The notes beneath the pieces were generated by a model that was not told the DNA's origin, did no database searches, and worked only from the letters and a program-made list of their open reading frames with translations. This document shows, piece after piece, positions 31,962 through 41,430 of a stretch of 64,000 nt of DNA. The translations under genes were made by a program, and so were the position numbers. The first letter of the stretch is position 1, and each line of letters opens with the position of its first letter. Origin of the DNA: Jiella flava (lineage in GTDB: Bacteria > Pseudomonadota > Alphaproteobacteria > Rhizobiales > Rhizobiaceae); NCBI RefSeq assembly GCF_017349315.1, contig NZ_JAFMPP010000015.1, positions 62,001 through 126,000 of the forward strand. Reading direction: 5' to 3'.

Positions 31962-33302
31962 ATGGATGAGAATACGAAGCGGCTCCTGACAACCGGCGAA
32001 CGGCTGATCGCCGCGGCGCGCAAAGCCGGAGCGGACGCGGCGGACGCGGCGGTCGTGCGTTCGCTCGGACGCTCGGTGCAGGTGCGGCTCGGCAAGATCG
32101 AGGATACCGAGAGCGCCGAGAGCGAGGATCTGGCGCTGCGGGTGTTTGTTGGCCAACGGGTGGCGACGGTCTCCGCCGACGTTCACGCCGACGTTGACCG
32201 CCTCGCCGAGCGCGCCGTTGCCATGGCGAAGGTCTCGCCGGAGGATCGCTTCGCATCGCTCGCGCCGAAGAATCGGCTGGCCCCAAATGACGGTCTCGAC
32301 CTTGATCTCTACGACCCAACGACACTTTCCAGTCAGACCATGGTCGCCGAGGCACTGGCGCTGGAAGAGGCGGCGCGCGCGGTTAAGGGCGTCAGCAATT
32401 CCGGCGGCGCTTCGGTGTCAGCCGGGGCGAGCGGCCTGATCCTCGTCACCTCGGACGGGTTCGTCGGCGAAAAGATGCGCTCGGGCTTTTCAAGATCGGT
32501 CAGCGTGATCGCCGGCGAGGGCACGGCGATGGAGCGCGACTACGATTTCGATTCGCGCATCCATTATGCCGACCTCGACCCGGTCGAGGCGATCGGCCGG
32601 CGCGCCGGCGAGCGCACCGTCAAGCGGCTCGACGCCGGCAAGGTGTCGACCGGCAGCTATCCGATCGTCTTCGATCCGCGCGTCGCGCGCGGCCTGTTCG
32701 GCAGCGTCATCGGCGCGATCAACGGCGCGGCGATCGCCCGCAAGACCTCCTTCCTCAAGGACCGGATGGGCGAGAAGATCTTGCCGGCCGGCGTTACCAT
32801 CCTCGACGAGCCGCTACTCAAGCGGCGGCCGGGTTCGCGACCCTTCGATGGCGAGGGCGTGCGCGGCGAGACGCTGCGCCTCGTCGAGGACGGCGTGTTG
32901 CAAAGCTGGATCCTCGACACCGCCACCGCCAAGGAACTCGGGCTTGAGACCAACGGCCGCGGCGCGCGCACGGCCGGCGGCGTGTCGCCGTCCTCCTCCA
33001 ACGTCGCGGTCAGCCCCGGTCGCCTGTCGCCGCAGGAACTGATCGCCGAGACCAAGAGCGGCATCTATGTTCACGAGTTGATCGGCCAGGGCGTCAATCT
33101 CGTCACCGGCGACTACAGCCGCGGCGCCACCGGCTATCTGATCGAGAATGGCGAATTGACCCGGCCGGTTTCCGAATTCACCATCGCCGGTAATCTCAAG
33201 GAGATACTGCTCGGCCTGACGCTCGCCAACGATCTCGACACGCGCTTTTCCCTGGTCGCGCCAACGCTGCGGCTGGAGCGCATGACGGTTGCGGGACATT
33301 GA
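31962..33302 (+). CDS. pmbA: TldD/PmbA family metallopeptidase
   Basis: A 446-residue TldE (PmbA) type protein. In E. coli TldD/TldE form a heterodimeric zinc protease that matures microcin B17 and degrades CcdA; TldE lacks the HExxH zinc site that TldD has, and I see none here. Family segments are visible at the N-terminus (RLIAAARKAGADAADAAVVR) and in the C-terminal half (PIVFDPRVARGLFGSVIGAINGAAI, GVSPSSSNVAVSPG, IYVHELIGQGVNLVTGDYSRGA). It ends as the next gene begins, so the inositol monophosphatase-like gene is likely co-transcribed. Confidence 0.93.
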   Translation: MDENTKRLLTTGERLIAAARKAGADAADAAVVRSLGRSVQVRLGKIEDTESAESEDLALRVFVGQRVATVSADVHADVDRLAERAVAMAKVSPEDRFASLAPKNRLAPNDGLDLDLYDPTTLSSQTMVAEALALEEAARAVKGVSNSGGASVSAGASGLILVTSDGFVGEKMRSGFSRSVSVIAGEGTAMERDYDFDSRIHYADLDPVEAIGRRAGERTVKRLDAGKVSTGSYPIVFDPRVARGLFGSVIGAINGAAIARKTSFLKDRMGEKILPAGVTILDEPLLKRRPGSRPFDGEGVRGETLRLVEDGVLQSWILDTATAKELGLETNGRGARTAGGVSPSSSNVAVSPGRLSPQELIAETKSGIYVHELIGQGVNLVTGDYSRGATGYLIENGELTRPVSEFTIAGNLKEILLGLTLANDLDTRFSLVAPTLRLERMTVAGH

Positions 33303-33318
33303 GGTGAGCGGCGCGGCG

Positions 33319-34110
33319 ATGGCCAGCCTGTCGGACGACCTCGCGCTGCTGCTTGCGGCGGCGAAGGAGGCCGGCGCGGTGGCGGGGCGCTATTTCCGCC
33401 GTGATCCCAAGGTTTGGTACAAGGACGGCAACTCCCCCGTCAGCGAGGCCGACTATGCGGCCGACGCCGCGCTCAAGGCGGCGCTGATCGGTGCGCGGCC
33501 GGATTATGGTTGGGTGTCGGAGGAAATGCCCGATGCCGAGCGTCTGCCGCAAACCGAAGGTCGCGCCTTCGTCGTCGATCCGATCGACGGCACCCGGGCA
33601 TTTTTGCGCGGCGAGGACGTCTGGTGCGTGTCGGTGGCGGTGGTCGAGGCCGGCCGGCCGATCGTCGGCGTGGTGCATGTGCCGGCGCGCGGCGAGACCT
33701 TTCAGGCGACAAGCGACGATCCCGCGCTGATGAACGGTCGGCCGTGCCAAGTGAGCGCGGCGGGGTCGGATGACATCATGCGGCTGTCGTTGCCCGATTC
33801 GATTCGCCGGGCGATCGCCCCCGCTGACCAGCCTTCCGTTGATGCGCTTCCAGCGATTCCCTCGCTCGCCTATCGCCTCGCCCTCGTCGCCGCTGGCCGG
33901 CTCGACGGCACGCTGGTGCGCCCCCGCGCCAACGACTGGGATGTCGCGGCCGCCGATCTCATTCTCGAAAAGGCGGGCGGCTTGTTCTGCGACCGGTATG
34001 GCGAGCGTTGGCGCTACGGTGCCGAAGCTGGCGCGATGGGGGTGATGGTCGCCGCCCCTCTTGGCTTGGCGCCGCGTCTGCGCGATATCGCGGGGGCGCT
34101 CGGCACCTGA
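33319..34110 (+). CDS. inositol monophosphatase-family protein (CysQ-like nucleotidase)
   Basis: A 263-residue Mg2+-dependent phosphatase of the inositol monophosphatase superfamily, most like 3'(2'),5'-bisphosphate nucleotidase CysQ. The metal-site motifs are present: SEE at residues 67-69, DPIDGTRAF at 87-95 and the C-terminal WDVAAADLILEKAGG. I chose ATG 33319 with GAGGTGA upstream; GTG 33304 and TTG 33289 are also in frame, and the latter would overlap pmbA. It precedes the DUF4170 gene and the acyltransferase-waaA-lpxK block. Substrate (PAP or inositol phosphate) is not decided. Confidence 0.88.
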   Translation: MASLSDDLALLLAAAKEAGAVAGRYFRRDPKVWYKDGNSPVSEADYAADAALKAALIGARPDYGWVSEEMPDAERLPQTEGRAFVVDPIDGTRAFLRGEDVWCVSVAVVEAGRPIVGVVHVPARGETFQATSDDPALMNGRPCQVSAAGSDDIMRLSLPDSIRRAIAPADQPSVDALPAIPSLAYRLALVAAGRLDGTLVRPRANDWDVAAADLILEKAGGLFCDRYGERWRYGAEAGAMGVMVAAPLGLAPRLRDIAGALGT

Positions 34111-34152
34111 GCGTGGAGCGCCCCCGCGATTGCAGACAGAAAGGACTTTGCC

Positions 34153-34383
34153 ATGCAGGAAGAAAAGCCCAAGCAGCTCCTCCACCTGGTTTTCGGGGGC
34201 GAGCTGTCGGACCTGTCGTCGGTGACCTTCAAGGATTTGGAAAGCCTTGATATCGTCGGAATTTTCCCTGATTACGCATCGGCGCTCGCCGCTTGGCGAG
34301 GGAAGGCCCAGCAGACCGTCGACAACGCCGCGATGCGCTATTTCATCGTGCATATGCACAAGTTGCTCGACCCACAAAAATAA
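34153..34383 (+). CDS. DUF4170 domain-containing protein
   Basis: A 76-residue protein of family DUF4170, found in alphaproteobacteria directly upstream of the DUF374 acyltransferase and waaA, as here. Recognisable parts are LLHLVFGGELSDLSSVTF and VGIFPDYASALAAWRGKAQ, ending in MRYFIVHMHKLLDP. No signal peptide or membrane segment is present. Its constant linkage to lipid A genes suggests an envelope role, but none has been shown to my knowledge. Confidence 0.9.
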   Translation: MQEEKPKQLLHLVFGGELSDLSSVTFKDLESLDIVGIFPDYASALAAWRGKAQQTVDNAAMRYFIVHMHKLLDPQK

Positions 34384-34407
34384 TGATGCCAATTCGAAGG
34401 GGGCGAG

Positions 34408-35217
34408 GTGTCGCAGACCGTGGCGAATGAGGAGTTGTCCGCACAAGGACCCGCCGACCGGTCGGATGCGAACAAGCCTGCTCGTTCGAAGAAGCGCCGT
34501 CGGCGGGGGAGTGGCCTGTTGCGGCGGTTCTGGCGCTCCGACGGTGTGAGCGCCAGCGTCAGTGCCGCGATCTACGCCCTGTTGCGCGCCGTCCACGCCA
34601 CCCAGCGCCCGGTCGCCGGCTCCTGCGATTTCCGCCGCATCCTGACCGAGCAGCACCCGGCGATCGTCGGGCTTTGGCACGGCCAGCATCTGCTCGCGCC
34701 GTTCTTCCGGCCGCGCGAACTGCCCTATGCCGCGCTGTTGTCGCGCAGCGCCGATGCCGAGTTGAACGCCCGCGTGGTCGAAGCTTTCGGCATCGCCACC
34801 ATCCGCGGCTCCGGGGGACGACAGACCACCAAGCGCACCAAGCGCAAAGGCGGCGCTCGGGCGTTGGTCGCCATGCGCCGGCTGCTCGCCGAGGGGACAG
34901 GCATCTGCATGATCGCCGACATTCCGAAGGGTACGGCCCGTGAGGCCGGGCTCGGCATCGTCACGCTGGCGAAGATTTCCGGCCGCCCGATCGTGCCGTC
35001 CGGCGCTGTGACCAGCCGGCACCACATCGTCGAAGGCGCCTGGGATAAGACCCGCATCCCGCTGCCTTTTGGCCGGATCGCCGTGGTGATGGGCGCGCCG
35101 ATCCACGTCCCGGCCGACGCCGATGACGAACTGCTGGAGATCAAGCGCCGGGAAGTGAGTTGCGCCATCGAAGCGGCGAACCGCGAGGCTGAACGTCTGG
35201 TCGGGATAACCTCGTGA
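34408..35217 (+). CDS. DUF374 lysophospholipid acyltransferase-like protein
   Basis: A 269-residue LPLAT-superfamily protein (DUF374). The segments LWHGQHLLAPFF, LSRSADAELNARVVEAFG, the following TIRGSGGRQ and MIADIPKGTAREAGLG are characteristic. A basic N-terminus (RSKKRRRRGSG) precedes the fold. Family members lie next to waaA/lpxK and are thought to act on lipid A or lysophospholipid; the substrate is unknown. The start is GTG 34408 with GGGGGCGAG upstream, and the stop overlaps the waaA start by four bases. Confidence 0.9.
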   Translation: MSQTVANEELSAQGPADRSDANKPARSKKRRRRGSGLLRRFWRSDGVSASVSAAIYALLRAVHATQRPVAGSCDFRRILTEQHPAIVGLWHGQHLLAPFFRPRELPYAALLSRSADAELNARVVEAFGIATIRGSGGRQTTKRTKRKGGARALVAMRRLLAEGTGICMIADIPKGTAREAGLGIVTLAKISGRPIVPSGAVTSRHHIVEGAWDKTRIPLPFGRIAVVMGAPIHVPADADDELLEIKRREVSCAIEAANREAERLVGITS

Positions 35218-36545
35218 GCGATCCGATGACCAAAGCCGCCTTCGCCGCCTATGCCTTTGCTGGTACCCTGGCCTATCCGTTTCTGCGCCCCTATGTCGGC
35301 TGGCGGGTCTCGAAGGGTAAGGAGGACAAGCGCCGGCAGCGCGAGCGCTACGGAATTGCCAGCAAGCCGCGGCCCAAGGCCGGGCCGCTGATCTGGCTGC
35401 ATGCGGCAAGCGTCGGCGAGAGCCTGGCGGTGGCCCCGCTGGTGCGGGCGATGGCCTGCGACGGCCTGCAGATCGTCATGACGACCGGCACGATCACCTC
35501 GGCCAATCTTGTCGAGGAGCGTCTCGCCGACTGTGTCATCCACCAATATGTGCCGCTCGATGTCGGGCCGGCGGTCGGACGGTTCCTCGATCACTGGCGC
35601 CCGGACCTTGCCATCGTCGCCGAGAGCGAAATCTGGCCGCTGACCATTCACGAGCTGGCGCGGCGACGGATCCCGCAGATTCTCGTCAATGCCCGGATGT
35701 CCGACCGGTCATTCCAGCGGTGGAAGGCGCGGCCGCGGATCGCCGAGGTCTTGTTCGAAAAATTTGCCCATGTCATCGCCCAGTCGGATGTCGATGCCGA
35801 GCGTTTCCGGTTGCTCGGCGCCCATGCTGTCAGCCTCGCCGGCAATCTGAAGGCCGACGCCGCGCCGCTTTCGGCCGACTCAGCCGCACTGGAGGAACTG
35901 TCCGGGGCGGTCGGCGCGCGGCCGCGCTTTGCCGCGATCTCGACCCATCCGGGCGAAGAGGACCTCGTCGCCGAAACCCATCTGGCGCTGCGTTTGCGCC
36001 ATGAGGGCCTTTTGACGATCCTGGTGCCGCGCCATGCTGATCGCGGCGCGGCGATCGCCAAGATGCTGGCGGACAAGGGACTGACGGTCACGCGGCGCAG
36101 CGAGGGCGTGCTGCCGGATGCGGCGACCGACGTGTATCTCGGCGATACGATGGGCGAACTCGGCCTTTATCTGCGGCTATCGGAAATCGCCTTCATCGGT
36201 AAGTCGATCACCGGTCAGGGCGGGCAGAACCCGATCGAGGCGGCGATGCTGGCGACGGGGATCCTGACTGGCCGCTATGTGCAGAATTTCCGCGACACCT
36301 ATCAGCGGCTGCTGAGGGCCGGCGGGGCGCGGATCGTGCGTGATGCCGACGAGCTGACGGTGCAGGTCGATACGCTGCTGGTCGATCCGATCCAGCGCAT
36401 GGCGATGGCGCGGGCCGCGCTACGGGCGATCGACGACATGCGCGGAGCGCTCGACCGGACCCTCGCCGCGCTCGATCCCTTCCTGCATCCCTTGCGCCTG
36501 TCGGTCAGTCTGGAGCGGCAGGGCCGCGTCGGGAGCGTGCGGTGA
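35214..36545 (+). CDS. waaA: 3-deoxy-D-manno-octulosonic acid transferase
   Basis: WaaA (KdtA) adds Kdo residues from CMP-Kdo to lipid IVA at the cytosolic face of the inner membrane. The 443-residue protein has an N-terminal membrane-anchoring segment, the signature LIWLHAASVGESLAVAPLV, the second block MTTGTITSA, ILVNARMSDRSFQRW in the middle, and the C-terminal GQGGQNPIEAAMLATGI. The GTG at 35214 overlaps the acyltransferase stop; ATG 35226 is an alternative. It overlaps lpxK by four bases, so the three genes are translationally coupled. Confidence 0.95.
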   Translation: MSDPMTKAAFAAYAFAGTLAYPFLRPYVGWRVSKGKEDKRRQRERYGIASKPRPKAGPLIWLHAASVGESLAVAPLVRAMACDGLQIVMTTGTITSANLVEERLADCVIHQYVPLDVGPAVGRFLDHWRPDLAIVAESEIWPLTIHELARRRIPQILVNARMSDRSFQRWKARPRIAEVLFEKFAHVIAQSDVDAERFRLLGAHAVSLAGNLKADAAPLSADSAALEELSGAVGARPRFAAISTHPGEEDLVAETHLALRLRHEGLLTILVPRHADRGAAIAKMLADKGLTVTRRSEGVLPDAATDVYLGDTMGELGLYLRLSEIAFIGKSITGQGGQNPIEAAMLATGILTGRYVQNFRDTYQRLLRAGGARIVRDADELTVQVDTLLVDPIQRMAMARAALRAIDDMRGALDRTLAALDPFLHPLRLSVSLERQGRVGSVR

Positions 36546-37666
36546 AGGCCGGGCGGGCGCCCGATTTCTGGTGGCGACCGCCGGGCCTGGAGGCTGGACT
36601 GCTGAGCCCGGTCGCGGCGCTTTACGGCGCGCTGGCCCGGCGCAATCTGGCCAACGGCGCGCGCGCCGCCTTCGACCTTCCGGTCCTGTGCATCGGCAAC
36701 TTTACCTCCGGCGGCGGCGGCAAGACGCCGGCGGCCCTGGCGCTGGCCGAGGCGGCGGCGCGGCTTGGCCGCAAGCCGGGCTTCGTCTCGCGCGGCCACG
36801 GCCGGGTGACCGGCAAGCCGCTGGTCGTCGATCCGAGCCACCACGGCGTGCGCGATGTCGGCGACGAGCCGCTGCTGCTGGCCAGCCGCGCACCGACGGC
36901 GGTGGCGAAGAACCGGGCGACGGCGCTCGCCCTGCTGATCGCCGAGCGGGGCGTCGATTTCGCCATCATGGATGACGGCTTTCAGAGCCAGCGGCTGTTG
37001 ATCGATTATGCGCTGATCACCCTCGACGCGCGGCGGGGCATCGGCAATGGCCGGGTGGTGCCGGCCGGGCCGTTGCGCGCGCCGCTGATCGATCAAGTCC
37101 GCCGCGCCGATGCGCTGCTGGTGATCGGCGGCGAGGCGGGAGCGGGCGAGGCGGCCCGGGCTGCGCCGGTGCGGGCGATGGCGCGGGCGGGCCGCGCGAT
37201 CTATGCGGCCAAGCTCGTGCCGAAATCGCGCGCCATCCTGATCGGCGAGCGGGTGCTCGCCTTTGCTGGCATTGCCGATCCCGGAAAGTTCTATACGACG
37301 CTCAGCGAACTCGGGGCGGAGGTCGTGGAGACGCACGACTTTCCCGACCATCACGGCTTTTCGGACGACGAGCTGCTTGACCTCACCTCGCGGGCCGCCG
37401 AGGCGCAGCTGGTGCTTGCCACCACTCGCAAAGACGCGGTGCGGCTGGCGACCGGCAGCGAGACCGCCCGGGCCGTCCTCAAAGACTGTACGGTGCTCGA
37501 CGTCGAACTGGAATTTGCCGCGCCAAGCCAAGCCGATTGGATCGTGCGGCAGACGCTCGCCGCCTTCGAGCGGCGACGCTGGCGGCCGCAAAGACCCCCC
37601 AAAGAGCGTGGCGGGCGGCTGAGACGCCTCAGCGCGGCGACCTGCGGCTTTCCAGATCGCGTTTGA
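36542..37666 (+). CDS. lpxK: tetraacyldisaccharide 4'-kinase
   Basis: LpxK phosphorylates the 4' position of tetraacyldisaccharide 1-phosphate to give lipid IVA. The 374-residue protein has an N-terminal amphipathic segment, the P-loop variant GNFTSGGGGKTPAALAL, FVSRGHGRVTGKPLVVD, and the catalytic/metal loop FAIMDDGFQSQRL. FPDHHGFSDDELLDL follows in the C-terminal half. The GTG start overlaps waaA. The 3' end overlaps the convergent DUF2093 gene by 38 bp. Confidence 0.95.
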   Translation: MKAGRAPDFWWRPPGLEAGLLSPVAALYGALARRNLANGARAAFDLPVLCIGNFTSGGGGKTPAALALAEAAARLGRKPGFVSRGHGRVTGKPLVVDPSHHGVRDVGDEPLLLASRAPTAVAKNRATALALLIAERGVDFAIMDDGFQSQRLLIDYALITLDARRGIGNGRVVPAGPLRAPLIDQVRRADALLVIGGEAGAGEAARAAPVRAMARAGRAIYAAKLVPKSRAILIGERVLAFAGIADPGKFYTTLSELGAEVVETHDFPDHHGFSDDELLDLTSRAAEAQLVLATTRKDAVRLATGSETARAVLKDCTVLDVELEFAAPSQADWIVRQTLAAFERRRWRPQRPPKERGGRLRRLSAATCGFPDRV

Positions 37667-37844
37667 AGGCGGCGGCGGCGTCGACATAGGCTTCCTGGCG
37701 CAGGACGCTCCAGTATTTCAGAAGATCGAGGGGAATGGCCTCTCCGGTGACGGCGCAGCGGACATAGGAGCCCGCCCGGATCACTTGAAAATCAGGCGTT
37801 CCGTAGCGCAACTTGGCCTCGCCGGAGTTTTCAAAACGGTTCAT
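37629..37844 (-). CDS. DUF2093 domain-containing protein
   Basis: A 71-residue protein of the DUF2093 family, a small alphaproteobacterial family often next to lpxK. The core is AKLRYGTPDFQVIRAGSYV followed by RCAVTGEAIPLDLLKYW; the two cysteines expected for a metal knuckle are not both present (only one Cys is seen). ATG 37844 has a GAGG ribosome binding site at good spacing. It is convergent with lpxK and overlaps its end. Function is unknown. Confidence 0.88.
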   Translation of the reverse strand: MNRFENSGEAKLRYGTPDFQVIRAGSYVRCAVTGEAIPLDLLKYWSVLRQEAYVDAAAAFKRDLESRRSPR

Positions 37845-38256
37845 TCTTATCCTCAAAACGATGGTATCGTCGCACGCCGCCGGGAGAGGCGCGGATCGAC
37901 CGTAGGGCCGCACTACGCCCTTCCGGGACCAAGATCAAACCGGAACGCATTACAGCATCGCCTGGTCGGTCGAAAATGATTTTCACGCCGGGCGGGGCGC
38001 TGTGACGCAAGTCGGGATAGCCGCTCGCTGGCTTTCACCGGGCTGCCAAGCCTGGAGCGGCATGCGCCCAACCGGAATCGCCGTTGCGCGCGAAGCCCTT
38101 GTTCGCCGCATGATGTGACCCGAAACGTCCCGCCACATTTCAGCACCATACTCTACAGCCTCACCCCGAAAATCGGAATCGATTTTCGGCAAAGCACGAT
38201 TCGTCAATTCAGAGATTAAGAGCGTCCTGTCTGCGTCCGATAGGACGCGAGGCGGT
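37845..38256. other. intergenic region with palindromic repeat
   Basis: This 412-bp stretch holds no convincing gene. It contains a near-palindromic dispersed repeat (38166-38200), a degenerate relative near 37971-37987 (GAAAATGATTTTC), and a hairpin GCGTCCT (38222-38228) with AGGACGC (38242-38248) just before the end of mutL that may serve as its terminator. Confidence 0.5.
38166..38200 (+). repeat. dispersed palindromic intergenic repeat, copy 1
   Basis: A perfect inverted repeat CCGAAAATCG/CGATTTTCGG around GAAT, followed by CAAAGCACGAT. The same sequence, in reverse orientation and with few changes, lies at 61836-61870. The layout resembles the intergenic mosaic elements of Rhizobiales. 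Confidence 0.75.
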
Positions 38257-40149
38257 CTAGCGGCGGCCGAACAGCTTCTCGATGTCGTTCAGGCCGAGTT
38301 CGATGAAGGTCGGCCGGCCATGGTTGCATTGACTGGCCGAGGGCGTGCGCTCCATCTCGCGCAGCAGGGCGTTCATCTCATCGAGCTTCAGGATCCGGCC
38401 CGAGCGTACCGAGCCGTGGCAGGCGATGGTTGCGGCGACGTGATCGATCCGGCTGCGGATGGTATCGGCGGTGCCGAACTCGGCAAGCTCGTCGGCGAGA
38501 TCCCTGATCAGGCGGGCAATGTCGGTCTGACCGAGGATCGCGGGGGTCTCGCGCACGGCGATTGCCGCCGGGCCGAAGCGCTCGATGCCGAGGCCGAGAC
38601 GTTGAAGCGCCTCGGCATGCTCGCACAAGCGCTCGGCATCGTCGGCCGGCAGATCGACGATCTCCGGGATCAGCATCATCTGGGCGGCGAGCCCCTTGCC
38701 GTGGATCGCCTGTTTCAGGGCCTCATAGACCAGCCGCTCATGGGCGGCGTGCTGGTCGACGATGACGAGACCGCTGTCGGTCTCGGCGACGATGTAGTTG
38801 CCATGAAGCTGTGCCCGCGCCGCGCCGAGGGGAAACGCCGCGCTCTCCGGGGTAGGTGTCGTTACCGGTGCGGCCTCGGCGTGATAGGCGGTCTCGGCCT
38901 CGGCAAAGCCGGACGAGGCACGGCGGGGCTCGGGGGGAGACGCGAAAGGGGGCTGCTCTAGGACGTGGTCCACGGTTTCGGTCTCAGCCGTCGCGAACGG
39001 CCGGAAGGCGGCCGTCGCGGGATCAAACGGGCGGGGGCGCGCCGGGGCGCTGGGCGCATAGCCGCCGGGGGCAAAGCCCTCGAAACGCCGGGGCGCCGGC
39101 GTGACCGTATCGGCCTTGGCCCGCATCCGGGTGAGAATGCCCGCCGTTCCTTCCGAGGAGGAGCGCAGGCCCGCCTCGCCGAAAGCCTGGCGGAGCGCAC
39201 CGACGATCAGCCCGCGCACCAGGCCGGGATCGCGAAACCGCACATCGGCCTTGGCCGGATGCACATTGACGTCGACGAGGGCGGGATCGAGGGTCAGAAA
39301 CAGGACCGCGACCGGATGGCGATCCTTGGCCATCACATCGGCATAGCCGCCGCGCAGCGCCGAGACGAGCAGCCTGTCGCGCACCGGCCGGCCATTGACG
39401 AAGAGGAACTGTTGCAGCGAATTGCCGCGCGAAAAGGTCGGCAGGCCGGCAAGGCCCGTCAGTCGGATCTCTTCGCGCTCGGCCTCGATCGCCACGGCGT
39501 TGTCGCGCAGCTCCTGACCAACCACCTGGGCGATACGCTCGGTCATGTCGCGCGCGGCTTCGAACACGGTCGGCGTGCGGTCGGGCCCCGAGATTTCAAA
39601 GCGAACTTCGGGTTCGGCAAGTGCCAGGCGCCGCACGACGTCGGTGATTGCCGAGGATTCGGCGCGGTCGCTTTTTAAAAATTTCAGCCGCGCCGGCACC
39701 GCATGAAACAGGTCGCGCACCTCGACCACCGTGCCGCGCGACAGTGGCGTCGGCCGCGGACCGTCGCAGCGGCCCTGATCGACGGCGATCTCGAAGGCGC
39801 CGGCGGCGCCCTCGGCCCGCGAGCGTAGCGACAACTTGGCGACCGAGCCGATCGAGGGCAGAGCCTCGCCGCGAAAGCCAAGGGTGGCGATTTCATCGAG
39901 CCCGCCGGCAAGCTTTGAGGTGCAATGTCGTCGCACGGCAAGGCGCAGTTCGTCTTCGGGAATGCCGCAGCCGTCGTCGGTGATTCGCAGCAGCGTCTTG
40001 CCGCCGCCGGCCGTCGCGATCTCGATCCGCGAGGCGCCGGCATCGATGGCGTTCTCGACCAGTTCCTTGACGACGCTCGCCGGCCGTTCCACCACTTCGC
40101 CGGCGGCGATCTGGTCGATCAGATGCTCGTCGAGTTGCACGATGGGCAA
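38257..40149 (-). CDS. mutL: DNA mismatch repair protein MutL
   Basis: MutL couples mismatch recognition by MutS to strand removal. The 630-residue protein begins with the GHKL ATPase domain: [20 protein letters not shown], then [22 protein letters not shown] and [14 protein letters not shown]. The C-terminal dimer domain holds [12 protein letters not shown], which fits the DQHA(X)2E(X)4E endonuclease motif, and a late CNHGRPTF, so it is probably a nicking MutL as in bacteria without MutH. I choose the TTG at 40149 (residues MPIVQLDEH) with GGGAG upstream; the open frame continues but is not family-like. Confidence 0.95.
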   Translation of the reverse strand: MPIVQLDEHLIDQIAAGEVVERPASVVKELVENAIDAGASRIEIATAGGGKTLLRITDDGCGIPEDELRLAVRRHCTSKLAGGLDEIATLGFRGEALPSIGSVAKLSLRSRAEGAAGAFEIAVDQGRCDGPRPTPLSRGTVVEVRDLFHAVPARLKFLKSDRAESSAITDVVRRLALAEPEVRFEISGPDRTPTVFEAARDMTERIAQVVGQELRDNAVAIEAEREEIRLTGLAGLPTFSRGNSLQQFLFVNGRPVRDRLLVSALRGGYADVMAKDRHPVAVLFLTLDPALVDVNVHPAKADVRFRDPGLVRGLIVGALRQAFGEAGLRSSSEGTAGILTRMRAKADTVTPAPRRFEGFAPGGYAPSAPARPRPFDPATAAFRPFATAETETVDHVLEQPPFASPPEPRRASSGFAEAETAYHAEAAPVTTPTPESAAFPLGAARAQLHGNYIVAETDSGLVIVDQHAAHERLVYEALKQAIHGKGLAAQMMLIPEIVDLPADDAERLCEHAEALQRLGLGIERFGPAAIAVRETPAILGQTDIARLIRDLADELAEFGTADTIRSRIDHVAATIACHGSVRSGRILKLDEMNALLREMERTPSASQCNHGRPTFIELGLNDIEKLFGRR

Positions 40150-40339
40150 GGCGCTGCTCCCAGGTCGCGGGCGGTGATCCGAACGATGGCCGATCCGCTT
40201 GCTTGTACGCCAGCGCCCCCGGGGCGGCAAACCGCTGACCCGCGCAAGGCGAGCCGCGGTTGAGTTTTCCACCAAAGGCTTGCGGCCGCTCACCTCGCGG
40301 CGTCGCGCATCAGCCGGCGGCAGGAAGGGCCGCATCATC

Positions 40340-40395
40340 GGGTGAAACAGTTTTAAGATTGAATAGTTTTTAAAATAAACTTATAATCGAAGCGC
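40340..40395 (+). promoter_or_regulatory. AT-rich putative promoter of the beta-barrel-like gene
   Basis: A run of A and T (TTTTAAGATTGAATAG and TTTTTAAAATAAACTTATAA) stands out in this GC-rich DNA directly upstream of the gene at 40411. It may be a promoter with an UP-like element; no exact -35/-10 pair is assigned. Confidence 0.4.
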
Positions 40396-40410
40396 GGCGA
40401 AGGCCAGCCG

Positions 40411-41430
40411 ATGGAGAGGCGGGCGGTGTTCGTGCATGGTCACGGGGCCTGGATCGGCATGGCCCGGATCGGAAGGCGCTGGGGTTTGCCGTTACGCTTG
40501 CCCCAGCACGCGTCGGGGCTTCGCTGGCGTGCGCGGCGCGTCATGTGGCGCGGTGGTGTCGCGACGCTTGAACTGGCACGGGCTACAGGCCCGGCGGCGG
40601 CCATGGGACTCGCGACGGCCATGACGCGGGCGCTGGCCATGGTCCTGGCCACGGGGATGTGCTGCGGCGTCGGCTCGTTCGACGGTGGCGAAGCGCGCGC
40701 CGGCGCCTGGACCCTTGAAGCGGGAACCGGGCAGATCATCGCCACCGGGCTTCAATCCGTCGCGTCGGAGAGCTTCGGCGAGGGGGGCGGGTCGCCGCGG
40801 CTCAATGCTTTTACGAAGACCGCGGTCGACACTCATATCGAGTACGGCGTCAAGGATTGGCTGACCGGGGTCGTCGACGTCAAGGTCGGCAAGGAGGGAG
40901 ACGGGCTCACCGGCTATGCCCGCTCCGGCGTCTCACATGTGGCGGCGGGGGCGCGGCTGCGGCTGTTCGAGGCCGGCGGGTTGGTTGGCTCCGCTCAAAT
41001 TCTCGGCCGCTTCGTGACGCCGGACGCCGCGGGCCGCGCCAAGGGTCTCGCCTGGAGCGCCCCGCAATTTGAGCCGCGGCTCTCGGCCGGCTACGGCTTC
41101 ACTCTCGCCGGCATACCCGGCTTCGTCGACGCCGAGGCGGCGCTCCGTTTCGGCACCCACCGCGGCATTGGCCGCGACGCGGTGAAGCTCGACATCACCG
41201 CCGGGTTGCGGCCCTGGCGACGCTGGCAGATTTTGGCGCAGACCTTTTCGACCGTGGGGGTTTCTCTCGGCGGCAGCAGTGCGCACTATGCCGAACACAA
41301 GGTTCAGGCCGCGCTGGTCTACGACATCAACCGGCACTGGTCGATCGAGACCGCCGGCTTTGCCACCGTCGCCGGCACCAACGCGCTGAAAGAGCGTGGG
41401 GTGATCTCGGCGCTGTGGTTTCGCTATTGA
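40411..41430 (+). CDS. exported beta-barrel-like protein, unknown function
   Basis: I cannot name this 339-residue protein. From about residue 95 it looks like an outer-membrane barrel: a signal-like stretch ending EARAGAWTLEAGTGQII, then alternating strands (HIEYGVKDWLTGVVDVKVG, HVAAGARLRLFEAGGLVGSA, RHWSIETAGFATVAG) and the C-terminal ALWFRY with a final aromatic residue. The ATG at 40411 has a GAAGG ribosome binding site but leaves a 70-residue basic N-terminus before the hydrophobic segment. ATGs at 40603, 40621 or 40639 would give a normal signal peptide. The gene is plus-strand and divergent from mutL. Confidence 0.68.
   Translation: MERRAVFVHGHGAWIGMARIGRRWGLPLRLPQHASGLRWRARRVMWRGGVATLELARATGPAAAMGLATAMTRALAMVLATGMCCGVGSFDGGEARAGAWTLEAGTGQIIATGLQSVASESFGEGGGSPRLNAFTKTAVDTHIEYGVKDWLTGVVDVKVGKEGDGLTGYARSGVSHVAAGARLRLFEAGGLVGSAQILGRFVTPDAAGRAKGLAWSAPQFEPRLSAGYGFTLAGIPGFVDAEAALRFGTHRGIGRDAVKLDITAGLRPWRRWQILAQTFSTVGVSLGGSSAHYAEHKVQAALVYDINRHWSIETAGFATVAGTNALKERGVISALWFRY

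Noticed and set aside
33196-35409. 737-codon minus-strand frame opposite cysQ-like, DUF4170 and DUF374 genes
   Set aside because: The three plus-strand genes have clear family motifs; the reverse frame has none.
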